DNA of 6,700 nucleotides, taken from Calditrichota bacterium (GTDB taxonomy: Bacteria; Zhuqueibacterota; Zhuqueibacteria; Zhuqueibacterales; Geothermadaptataceae). The notes below the pieces were generated by a model, which worked only from the letters and a program-made list of their open reading frames with translations, was not told the DNA's origin and did no database searches. Every line of letters begins with the position of its first letter. Positions within the stretch are counted from its first letter, which is position 1. Both the position numbers and the translations under genes were made by a program. The stretch covers positions 1-6,700 of the forward strand of contig QQUM01000536.1 in the NCBI GenBank assembly GCA_008501545.1, written 5' to 3'. Of the stretch, positions 1 to 6,464 are shown one piece after another.

Positions 1-662
1 CCAATTTTTTTGCCGTCATTTATGTCACCGGTCGTTGTCCAGGTTTGACCGAGATCAGTCGTACGCTCAATTTGCACTTTCAAGCCGTCATGTTCCGTGC
101 TTGTGGGACAAAGAAAATCATCGTTGGCCAGTTGCACCGGTTTGTTTTTGATGGGGCCAAGAATGCCGCCGGGCAGTTTTTGTGGCTCAGACCATGTGTT
201 GCCGCCATCGTCGGAAATCACCAGCATGCCCCACCACTCCCGCGGACTCGGGCCGACTTTGTAGAACAGCATCAGGGGCTGATCTTCTGGCTGAAACAAA
301 ACCGGATTCCAGCATGGGTAGCGGGTGCCATCGTCCTGCACACCGTTCACGATTTCAACGGGCGCTGTCCAGTTCGTGCCTACAAGACGGGAAACCCAGA
401 TGCCGACATCCTTGTTTTTTTCCTTGGTGCCGGCAAACCAGGCTGCTACCAGGCCATCTTTCGACTCCGCAACGGTCGACGCATGGCATTCCGGTGTCGG
501 TGCATTTTCCAGTTCAAAAACATATTCTGATTTCAGTACGCTTTCATGCATTTTCGTCTCCACGGTTTTTGATTCGGGTGTGCAGGATATGAATCGAAAA
601 ATAATCATGCCTACCAAAAATCCAATCGCAAACTTAGCAAAAACAGAAATTGACTTTTTCAT
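1..662 (-). CDS. Sialidase-family (BNR/Asp-box) protein, 5' part only, membrane-anchored or lipoprotein
   Basis: Open from ATG at 662 to the left edge (220 codons plus 2 nt), so the C-terminal part is missing. The N-terminus is a charged MKK followed by a hydrophobic stretch (residues 5-25) and FISC ending at Cys27. This resembles a lipobox with an unusual Phe at -3, so the protein is either a lipoprotein or anchored by this segment, outside the cytoplasm. The mature part begins with a block typical of the BNR_2/exo-sialidase-like family (ECHASTV at 59-65, AAWFAGTKE at 73-81, CWNPVLFQ at 117-124, GPIKNKP at 169-175). It has two Asp boxes: SDDGGNTW at 150-157 and TTDLGQTW at 201-208. Known members are six-bladed beta-propellers, but many do not cleave sialic acid, and the arginine triad cannot be checked here. 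The start is supported by AGGAG ten bases upstream. Family call is firm; substrate unknown. Confidence 0.85.
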   Translation of the reverse strand, partial: MKKSISVFAKFAIGFLVGMIIFRFISCTPESKTVETKMHESVLKSEYVFELENAPTPECHASTVAESKDGLVAAWFAGTKEKNKDVGIWVSRLVGTNWTAPVEIVNGVQDDGTRYPCWNPVLFQPEDQPLMLFYKVGPSPREWWGMLVISDDGGNTWSEPQKLPGGILGPIKNKPVQLANDDFLCPTSTEHDGLKVQIERTTDLGQTWTTTGDINDGKKI

Positions 663-672
663 AATACACTCT

Positions 673-677
673 CTCCT
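673..677 (-). promoter_or_regulatory. Shine-Dalgarno site of the sialidase-family gene
   Basis: The minus strand reads GAGGAGAG here, with AGGAG ending 10 nt before the ATG at 662. It is the clearest ribosome binding site in the window and fixes that start codon. Confidence 0.75.
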
Positions 678-681
678 CAAA

Positions 682-760
682 AGGTGCGACGCACTTCATA
701 CCGAAATTTCCAGGCATTATCAAAAATTTCAGGCCTGTTGGAAGGAAGTGCGTCACACCT
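682..760. repeat. Imperfect palindromic element (16-bp arms) between reductase and sialidase-family genes
   Basis: The left arm 682-697 (AGGTGCGACGCACTTC) and right arm 745-760 (GAAGTGCGTCACACCT) are reverse complements at 15 of 16 positions, enclosing 47 nt. Inside lie shorter complementary pieces: CAGGC/GCCTG, and AAATTT tracts that could pair in more than one way. No T-run follows either arm directly, so it does not look like a simple intrinsic terminator. It resembles the dispersed palindromic (REP or MITE-like) elements common in intergenic DNA, but copy number cannot be judged from one window. Confidence 0.7.
695..723 (-). promoter_or_regulatory. Candidate sigma70-type promoter inside the palindrome, reading into the sialidase-family gene
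   Basis: The minus strand has TTGATA (723-718), a 17-nt spacer and TATGAA (700-695), matching the -35 and -10 consensus at 5 of 6 and 4 of 6 bases. It would start transcription about 25 nt upstream of the ATG at 662, just ahead of the strong AGGAG site. If the host uses a Bacteroidetes-type sigma factor with a different consensus, this match would be meaningless. Confidence 0.3.
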
Positions 761-784
761 GGTTAAATTTCAAATTAAAAACTT

Positions 785-1351
785 TTATGAATTTCGCTTT
801 GCCTGTGGTTTTCTCGCGACAGCATATCGACTTTGGACAAATCCGCTTTTAAATGAGACCGTTTCGATATGCCTTAAGTTTATATCATCCATAATATGAC
901 CAAAAAGTGGAATCCCTGCGCCAATGAGAACCGGCACACGTGTAATTATCATTTCATCCACAAATCCCTCACAAAGAAATTGCTGAATTGTTTTGCCACC
1001 ATCGAGCCAGATGTGCTGCACGCCCATCTCATCCAGTTCTTTAATCAATTCATCGGGTTGCGCATTGCGGACAAGGATGTGTGCTGCCATTTTCTCCGGA
1101 ATCATCGAATCCCGTGATGTTAAAACGACGCATCGCCGCTCGCCGTATGGCCATTGGCCAAACGAGAGCACTTTTTCAAATGTGTTTCGCCCCATCACCA
1201 GCATATCGATTGTTTCGATGAAGTGTCTGTAACCGTAATCTTCGGCTGTTTGCTGACTCTCGCCGTCCGCGTCGGGGAGCCAGTCCAAGTCACCGTTTTC
1301 CCGGGCGATGAACCCGTCGAGGCTTGTGGCTATGTAGACAGAAATTTTCAT
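785..1351 (-). CDS. RibD C-terminal/dihydrofolate-reductase-fold protein (YwjB/YyaP-like)
   Basis: 188 residues, the usual length for stand-alone members of the RibD_C family. The N-terminal block MKISVYIATSLDGFIAR (1-17) is the DHFR-fold first strand with the conserved SLDGFIA loop. MGRNTFE (53-59), WLDGGKTIQQFL (115-126) and VPVLIGAGIPLFG (139-151) are the further family signatures that line the NADPH and substrate pockets. Such proteins are cytoplasmic, presumably NAD(P)H-dependent reductases. Bacterial copies outside the riboflavin operon have no settled substrate, and there is no deaminase domain or riboflavin gene nearby, so I would not call it ribD or folA. The ATG at 1351 is preceded by GAGGAA three nt upstream. 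The gene stands alone between two palindromic intergenic elements and is probably transcribed separately from the GH38 gene. Confidence 0.9.
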   Translation of the reverse strand: MKISVYIATSLDGFIARENGDLDWLPDADGESQQTAEDYGYRHFIETIDMLVMGRNTFEKVLSFGQWPYGERRCVVLTSRDSMIPEKMAAHILVRNAQPDELIKELDEMGVQHIWLDGGKTIQQFLCEGFVDEMIITRVPVLIGAGIPLFGHIMDDINLRHIETVSFKSGFVQSRYAVARKPQAKRNS

Positions 1352-1354
1352 ACG

Positions 1355-1360
1355 TTCCTC
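1355..1360 (-). promoter_or_regulatory. Shine-Dalgarno site of the RibD-C-like gene
   Basis: GAGGAA on the minus strand, 3 nt before the ATG at 1351. It lies directly next to one arm of a 12-bp inverted repeat (1361-1372), so pairing of that arm could affect access to it. Confidence 0.6.
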
Positions 1361-1539
1361 GTAGCTGAATTCTATTTATGACGTGAAATCGGTATAAAAT
1401 TTTCGTGATTTGACAGGCTTTTTATTACTAGAGCGAAAGCGTCCCGCTGAGCGCAATACAAGTTGTCCTCGGCGGGACGCCTTCGGACTAGATCCATGGA
1501 TTTGTAAATGCAAACCCGAATTCTGGCGAATTCAGCTAC
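1361..1539. repeat. 12-bp perfect inverted repeat bracketing an intergenic palindrome
   Basis: GTAGCTGAATTC at 1361-1372 and GAATTCAGCTAC at 1528-1539 are perfect reverse complements. They flank the 64-nt palindrome at 1428-1491 on both sides. The 10-mer AATTCTATTT also occurs twice in the same orientation (1368-1377 and 1540-1549), overlapping or adjoining the two arms. The arrangement is nested (outer repeat, unique spacer, inner palindrome). It could be a small non-autonomous element or an RNA structure in the leader of the reductase gene. I see no terminal feature that decides between these. Confidence 0.55.
1428..1491. repeat. Long imperfect palindrome with CTAG ends (REP/MITE-like)
   Basis: Two 24-nt arms (1428-1451 and 1468-1491) pair at 20 of 24 positions around a 16-nt loop. 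Both arms end in CTAG, and the core GCGTCCCGC/GCGGGACGC is perfectly paired and GC-rich, unlike the AT-rich DNA around it. No T-run follows in either direction, so this is not a classic terminator, although the hairpin could protect the 3' end of the GH38 transcript. A separate perfect 10-bp palindrome (ATCCATGGAT, 1492-1501) lies directly next to it. The composition change and CTAG ends suggest a mobile or dispersed palindromic repeat. Confidence 0.75.
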
Positions 1540-1605
1540 AATTCTATTTTTACTAAATTTCTTTCCGGTTGTTGTGAGCTGTCCTTGCATTAAAATTACA
1601 CAAGT

Positions 1606-4395
1606 CTATTCATTTTTTAGTACAAATTCAATCGTCTCGATTTTTTTCTTTGCGATTGTTAAAGGAATGCTGTGTGAAGTTACTTCCACTTTACACTGCT
1701 GCTCCTCGTTCAAATTGCACAACCAGGCTTCTTGCACGTGCTGCAAAAAGATGAGGCTGCCCTCAACGGGCGCATCTGTCGGATTGAAAATACGGACGAT
1801 CCACGAGTCGGGCCGGTCTTCTGCCTGTTTGAGCGCTGAAAATTGCAGGTTATCGCCTTGCAATTCGAAAAAGCTGGCTTCCTTTGGCAACGTCCCGGGT
1901 TGGGCGCCAGCTTGTGCGACTTCCAACGGCATGTTTAAATCTTCTGCCTGTTGATAAACACCATTGTGCCAGTCGCCTTCGTGAGGAAAGAGTGCGTATG
2001 TCCATTCCAATTCGCCAGGGCATTGTGCCAGTTCCATTTCAGGATGCACTTCATAGCGGCCGATGACCGGGCAGTTTCTATAGATAAATCCACGCAATAA
2101 AGTGATCGCCAAAGGCCTGTCGGCAGTGTCCATGGCTTCGTATTCGCGGATACCGGTATTGAGCACAGCCAAACCGATTTTGCCATCGGTCATATCAACA
2201 AAACGGTGCATGGGGTAGGTTGGATTTTCTTTGCCGAAGTAAGCATTTCCTTCTTTGACATGAATGTCACGGGCAACCACATCGTAGCTGATTTCGGCAT
2301 GTGTGGCATCGGTTTTCAGCCGGGTCGGGAAGACAACGCGCAAACGGTGATCACGACAAGTGTTATTGAGTTTTGTTGTGACATCGAGGCGCTCTGTACC
2401 TTTGCGCAGGGTGAAAAAGCTGCTGACCACAAGTGTGCGAAGTTCACTGCTGCGTTGCACATCGTTGCGAAATTCACTGCGGTCCTGTGCGTTCATGGCA
2501 TTTTCGATGCCAATGGGAATTTGCATGTGATAATCGATACGGATCGTGGCAAGAAGTGGCCCGGCTTCTTCAACCGAAATCGTTGATGCGCAGCCATGGG
2601 ACGTGATGATCTGGTTGGTATCCGGTTTTTTGTGAATCCACGAATGCCCGGCTTCACCACTGTCTTCAAGGAAGTGCAGTCCAGTGAAAGTGTGGCCGCT
2701 TTTTTTGTGGGTTAAATCGAGTGTGCCGTCGCTGTTGAATTTTGCTCGCAGGTACTCATTTTCCAGGACATTGGTTTCTTTTAGAATTGAACCCGGAACG
2801 AACGCGTTTTTCTCTTCACGCACCAGATGATAGGTTTTATAGCCAAATGCAGGAATCGCATCAGTTTCAAAATGACATTGCACACGTTGTGAGCGCAATT
2901 CGAGGGAAATATCCTGTAAATTACGCACGAGCGTGCCAAAGGGGAATTCACTTTTGATTTGTATTTCCTTCCGCTCCCCATCCGGTGTGCGGATACTGAA
3001 CGCTTCGAAACCTGTTTCCGCCGGCATATCGACCAGCGAAGAAAGAACACCCCGACGTGGAAACGGCGTAGAATTGAACACGGTCAAAACGCTGTCTTTT
3101 TCTGTCAAATCAGCGTTATCGATTTGCCGCTGCACTTGTTGCATGCCACGGCGCATTACGCCCTGACAAATAATATTGATTTGATCAGCCCGGTAAAGCG
3201 AATCTTTTTCCATTTGATCGATTCCGCCACCGGTGAGGGTGTCGTGGGGATGGTTTTTCAGTAGCAATATCCAGGCACACTCGAGTGCGGTGCGGTAATA
3301 TTGTCCACCGGTCCAAGCACCGATGGCGCTCCACGGTTCAGCACAGCGTTGAATATCCAGTTCCGCACGGTGATTCGCAAGTTTTAAACGTGTGCGAGCG
3401 CTGATCACATCGCCATACAGGTGCGTCCATTTTCCCACCGCGCCGGGATCGCGGCTTTCGCCGGTCAGCGGTTCCAGTTCACCAATTTCCGCACGCATGG
3501 CATTCATATAATCATTCAAGTTGGATAGTTTGATTTCATGTTCCGGCGCGGCTTCCTGGCACAGCTTGATCAACGCCGACTCTTTCGGGTCGGGATTGGA
3601 AGCATCGAATCCTTGCATGCAGGCGATGTGGCTGGTAGTGAAATGCTCCGATTCATCAGCGATGAGTTGCTTCAGTTGTTCGGGAATGATTTCCGTATTC
3701 CATTGCTTTTTCTGATCATTGAGAATGTAATAATGCTCACGCGGCCGGGAATCGTTGGCCATGCGAAATGGCGCGGCACCGCGGTCCCAGCGGTAGCACC
3801 AGTCATCCCGGTCCATGCCATAACGCACCTGGCGGTAAATATAAAAATAGTAGCTAAAGCGACTCAAACAGCCGAAACGCATGCCCAGCAATCGCGATCC
3901 ATCCGGCCCTTCCAGCAAAAATTCGCTTTTCGGCGTGTTGATGCCGCGATAGAAGATAATCGTATCGATGCCAAATCCATTGTAAATCTGTGCGATTTGT
4001 GAGGTTTGACCATAGCTGAAGGGTGTGTAACCAATTTTCGAAACAGGGCCAAACTCCGCAGCCTTGCGGTGCCCGACGACGAGATTACGCACCAGCGACT
4101 CGCCGTTAACAAGGTATTCTTCCGGCAACGAATACCACGGGCCGATAATGAGCCTGCCACTGCGCACGTGTTTTTCCACCCGTTCGCGATTTTCCGGGCG
4201 CAACTCGAGGTAATCAAGCAGCGCCAGCATTTGGGAATCGAAAGTGAATGACTGGAAATCGGGATCATTATCAAGCAAATCCAGCAGTTCATCAACGAAA
4301 TCTAAAAGGAGAAGACGGGTTTCTTCAAATGGATAACCCCATTCCCTGTCCCAGTGGGAATTGCTGATGACATGCAACGTTTTTTTATTTTTCAA
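1606..4395 (-). CDS. GH38 alpha-mannosidase-family protein with Phe at the nucleophile position
   Basis: 929 residues with no signal peptide, so probably cytoplasmic. NSHWDREW (12-19) is the GH38 N-terminal signature and supplies the zinc ligands His14 and Asp16. NHPHD (381-385) supplies the third ligand, His384, and QGFD (261-264) holds a likely acid/base Asp264. The middle helical region (about 290-400) and the long C-terminal beta domains (about 420-929, beginning near VFNSTPFPRRG) match the family layout. In GH38 the nucleophile and fourth zinc ligand is the Asp of a PDxFG-type motif. Here the matching segment is IGYTPFSYGQTSQIAQI (121-137), with Phe126 instead. Known members hydrolyse alpha-mannosides, including mannosylglycerate derivatives; the activity here is uncertain. 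The TTG start at 4395 overlaps the upstream stop codon (TTGA), with GGAGA seven nt upstream. No later start would keep the zinc motif, so TTG is well supported. Confidence 0.93.
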   Translation of the reverse strand: MKNKKTLHVISNSHWDREWGYPFEETRLLLLDFVDELLDLLDNDPDFQSFTFDSQMLALLDYLELRPENRERVEKHVRSGRLIIGPWYSLPEEYLVNGESLVRNLVVGHRKAAEFGPVSKIGYTPFSYGQTSQIAQIYNGFGIDTIIFYRGINTPKSEFLLEGPDGSRLLGMRFGCLSRFSYYFYIYRQVRYGMDRDDWCYRWDRGAAPFRMANDSRPREHYYILNDQKKQWNTEIIPEQLKQLIADESEHFTTSHIACMQGFDASNPDPKESALIKLCQEAAPEHEIKLSNLNDYMNAMRAEIGELEPLTGESRDPGAVGKWTHLYGDVISARTRLKLANHRAELDIQRCAEPWSAIGAWTGGQYYRTALECAWILLLKNHPHDTLTGGGIDQMEKDSLYRADQINIICQGVMRRGMQQVQRQIDNADLTEKDSVLTVFNSTPFPRRGVLSSLVDMPAETGFEAFSIRTPDGERKEIQIKSEFPFGTLVRNLQDISLELRSQRVQCHFETDAIPAFGYKTYHLVREEKNAFVPGSILKETNVLENEYLRAKFNSDGTLDLTHKKSGHTFTGLHFLEDSGEAGHSWIHKKPDTNQIITSHGCASTISVEEAGPLLATIRIDYHMQIPIGIENAMNAQDRSEFRNDVQRSSELRTLVVSSFFTLRKGTERLDVTTKLNNTCRDHRLRVVFPTRLKTDATHAEISYDVVARDIHVKEGNAYFGKENPTYPMHRFVDMTDGKIGLAVLNTGIREYEAMDTADRPLAITLLRGFIYRNCPVIGRYEVHPEMELAQCPGELEWTYALFPHEGDWHNGVYQQAEDLNMPLEVAQAGAQPGTLPKEASFFELQGDNLQFSALKQAEDRPDSWIVRIFNPTDAPVEGSLIFLQHVQEAWLCNLNEEQQCKVEVTSHSIPLTIAKKKIETIEFVLKNE

Positions 4396-5345
4396 GGATG
4401 TGTCTCCAGAAATTTGTTTGAAACATGATATCCTGTAAAGATAATCTCAAGTAAAGAATGTACATCTGCGAAAGGATTCCGCACGATTATATGTGCTCCA
4501 GCATTTATCAGGCGCTGCTCCTTTTGCGCAATCGTGAAATGGCCCTGATGTTCGTAATGGCTCTCATCGCGGCTCACGACACCAACAGCGATGCCACCGG
4601 CGAGATAGGTATAGAGAATTTCCGGGAATCCGTCACCAAAGGTCAGCAGTTCTTCGCTGCGAATGCCTTTTTTCAGGAGCATATTGTTGATTACCGCTTC
4701 CTTGGCATCTTTTTCCGGCGCCAAAGTACCCGCACCAACGATGCGTTCGCGGGGGAAATACTGCGAAAAACCGAGGTATTCCACACTTTCCATCACTGCG
4801 GTTTCATCGGTGCCGCTGGCGAGATAAATGCCTTTTGGCATCCTTCGTTGCAAGGCCGGCAAGAGTTCGGCAGCACCGGGAATGAGCAGATCATTGCCAG
4901 TCATTTCACCATTTTCAAATTTTGCACGGCGACTGGCGACCATGCCAACAAGGGCATCGTTGTAGGCATCTTTAAACATCCCGGGATCCAACTGCGGGCC
5001 ACTGTAGCCGTTTTCCTCGATCATGGTGCGCAATCGTTTCATTTGCATATAGGTCGGAATACCGATGGTTTTTTCGATGTCTTCAATCACCATTTTTTCT
5101 GCTTTTTTATGAGGCAGGTGTGGTGAAGAGAGGGCAACAAGAAAAGCGACATTGTTGGCCACCATCAGGTTTGGCCAGCCGACTCGTTCATCGGAAATCG
5201 TTCCATCAAAATCGAAGAGGCCAACGGACAATGCACGGCTGTCGAATTCGCGCACGATGATCACATTGCCCTCGGTGTTTTCGACGACAACAGGTTTTTC
5301 AAGCAGGCCATGACGGCCGGGGAATTTATCAAATAGTGATGCCAT
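4392..5345 (-). CDS. HAD-superfamily phosphatase (sugar-phosphatase type)
   Basis: 317 residues from ATG at 5345. The HAD motifs are in order: LFDFDGT (43-49; nucleophile Asp45, acid/base Asp47), a helical C1-type cap (about 60-150), LASGTDE (175-181; motif II Ser177), Lys212 or Lys215 for motif III, and FGDGFPE (236-242; Asp238 and Glu242 as Mg ligands, motif IV). It is therefore a probable cytoplasmic Mg-dependent phosphatase. It is not GmhB-like: GmhB is about 180 residues with a DRDG-type motif and no such cap. Its position between a heptose-kinase-like gene and a glycosidase suggests a sugar phosphate substrate. An upstream in-frame TTG at 5393 would add 16 poorly conserved-looking residues. 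Neither start has a good Shine-Dalgarno site; I chose ATG because the shorter form begins near the conserved region. The stop overlaps the GH38 start, suggesting translational coupling. Confidence 0.88.
   Translation of the reverse strand: MASLFDKFPGRHGLLEKPVVVENTEGNVIIVREFDSRALSVGLFDFDGTISDERVGWPNLMVANNVAFLVALSSPHLPHKKAEKMVIEDIEKTIGIPTYMQMKRLRTMIEENGYSGPQLDPGMFKDAYNDALVGMVASRRAKFENGEMTGNDLLIPGAAELLPALQRRMPKGIYLASGTDETAVMESVEYLGFSQYFPRERIVGAGTLAPEKDAKEAVINNMLLKKGIRSEELLTFGDGFPEILYTYLAGGIAVGVVSRDESHYEHQGHFTIAQKEQRLINAGAHIIVRNPFADVHSLLEIIFTGYHVSNKFLETHP
4403..4407 (-). promoter_or_regulatory. Shine-Dalgarno site of the GH38 gene, inside the end of the HAD gene
   Basis: GGAGA on the minus strand, 7 nt before the TTG at 4395. 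It supports the unusual TTG start and the coupled reading of the HAD and GH38 genes. Confidence 0.6.
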
Positions 5346-5408
5346 AAAAACTCGTTTTTGTTTGAGATTGTGCACGTAACTGGTAAATGTCAAAATTCGT
5401 CAAACCGG

Positions 5409-5460
5409 AAAAAACTGACAGGCTGCAAACAATTCAAGCTGGTTTCTAAAGACCAGCCTG
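5409..5460 (-). terminator. Possible attenuator/terminator structure at the kinase-HAD junction
   Basis: On the minus strand CAGGCTG (5460-5454) can pair with CAGCCTG (5425-5419), followed after four bases by six T (5414-5409). A competing smaller hairpin uses 5457-5450 with 5445-5438 and has the kinase stop codon in its loop. The two share bases 5454-5457 and cannot form together. The outer loop is long (28 nt), so termination would be weak at best. Confidence 0.25.
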
Positions 5461-6462
5461 CATTTCCTGCAAAGCTCTGATTTCTGCCGGTGAAGCTGTC
5501 CCACACTGATAAAGTTTTTGTATTGTAATTGCTGTGGCAAGGGTCCCTAATTCACCTGCATCGTAGTAACTCCCGCCTGCAGCCAATGTTGTTGCTATTG
5601 CAGCGAGCATCGTGTCCCCGGCGCCAACCGTATCGATTTCTCCTTTAATTGCAAAAGCCGGTATGTCTGTTACAGTGTTTTCATCCACTACGAAAAGGCC
5701 ATTTTCTCCACGTGTGACAAAGACAATCTGTTGCCAGCGTTTGGCGAGTTCCCGCGCAGCATCCGCAGCCTTTTCCCTTGCAATCGCCGTATCCGGAGTG
5801 ACCTGTTCGCCACATAAACGCAATGCTTCGTGCTCATTAATTTTCCGGATTGTGCCACCGTAATCATTGCCAAAATCGCGGCTATCCAGTAAAAACAATG
5901 TGTCTTCATTCTCCTTTATGAGCGAGGTGAGAAGCTGACGGAAATAAGCTGTATGCAGCCCATGTACCAATTGTTGATTTATAATGACCACATCAAAATG
6001 TGGCAAATTTTGTTGGAGTGCCGCAACGATTGTTTCCGCTACGGTATCTTGTAACATATTGAAATTACTGAAATCGATGCGACTTCGCTCCTTCTTGTCC
6101 AGAATCCGTTTGATATAAACAGGCGTATCCCAATCGGTACTTTGGAATTGTATGCCTTTAAGATGTACACCGAATTGATTTAGGAGGGCAAGCAATTCAC
6201 TGGCAAACATATCGTGACCGAGCACGGCAAAGGCAGATATTTCTTTGACGCCGAGTGCAGCAAGATTCGCGACCACATTGCCGGCGCCACCAAGTGAATA
6301 ACGTTTTTTTCGAACCGGATAAGTCGGCAGGCCGGTTTCGACCGATGTTACCGATGCCGACATATCGATTTCCCAGTACACGTCCAGGCAGAAATCGCCA
6401 ACGACGGCGATGCGTGTTTCTTGAAATCGATCGAAGAGATTGTTCAGTTTATCTGTTGTCAT
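5446..6462 (-). CDS. PfkB-family sugar kinase, divergent RfaE1/HldE-kinase relative
   Basis: 338 residues, the size of a stand-alone heptose-7-phosphate kinase domain. PfkB signature 1 is GGAGNVVANLAALG (58-71). Signature 2 is DTVGAGDTMLAAIA (277-290), with the GAGD anion hole and catalytic base Asp283. Further ATP-site markers are NEHEA (209-213) and VTRGENG (249-255). The start VVGDFCLDVYW (20-30) is like RfaE1, and an RfaE2-type gene lies just upstream, so a manno-heptose phosphate is the first guess. However, the substrate-side segment of classical RfaE1 (roughly SPEAPVPVV) is replaced by SVETGLPTYPV (40-50), and the usual SDYGKG-type block by INQQLVHG (161-168). The substrate may therefore differ. 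The start ATG has no Shine-Dalgarno site: a tandem repeat fills that position. Family is certain; rfaE1 identity is not. Confidence 0.88.
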   Translation of the reverse strand: MTTDKLNNLFDRFQETRIAVVGDFCLDVYWEIDMSASVTSVETGLPTYPVRKKRYSLGGAGNVVANLAALGVKEISAFAVLGHDMFASELLALLNQFGVHLKGIQFQSTDWDTPVYIKRILDKKERSRIDFSNFNMLQDTVAETIVAALQQNLPHFDVVIINQQLVHGLHTAYFRQLLTSLIKENEDTLFLLDSRDFGNDYGGTIRKINEHEALRLCGEQVTPDTAIAREKAADAARELAKRWQQIVFVTRGENGLFVVDENTVTDIPAFAIKGEIDTVGAGDTMLAAIATTLAAGGSYYDAGELGTLATAITIQKLYQCGTASPAEIRALQEMQAGL

Positions 6463-6464
6463 TT

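Noticed and set aside
45..852. Overlapping plus-strand open frames of 136-175 codons at the left end
   Set aside because: They are antisense to the sialidase-family gene, whose translation contains clear family motifs and Asp boxes; the plus-strand peptides show no domain.
785..1351. Calling the reductase folA or ribD
   Set aside because: Motifs fit the stand-alone RibD_C/YwjB type, not classical DHFR, and there is no deaminase domain or riboflavin gene nearby.
1428..1491. CRISPR repeat or tRNA-like structure
   Set aside because: It is a single copy with no spacer array, no cloverleaf and no CCA or anticodon arm; the fold is a simple palindrome.
1518..1533. GAATTC-TGGC-GAATTC hairpin as terminator for the GH38 gene
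   Set aside because: The stem is only 6 bp of AT-rich self-complementary sequence, with no T-run after it on the minus strand.
1372..1590. 72-codon minus-strand open frame in the gap between GH38 and reductase genes
   Set aside because: It reads straight through the palindrome at 1428-1491, has no recognisable domain, and its peptide looks like a translated repeat. It is more likely non-coding.
3538..5126. Plus-strand open frames of 154 and 222 codons opposite the GH38 and HAD genes
   Set aside because: They are antisense shadows of strongly conserved minus-strand genes and have no motifs of their own.
5346..5393. TTG start at 5393 for the HAD gene, adding 16 residues
   Set aside because: The extension looks non-conserved, and its TTGACA could equally be a -35-like sequence. 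With a 17-nt spacer the -10 would be CAATCT, too poor to call a promoter. ATG at 5345 is preferred, though not proven.
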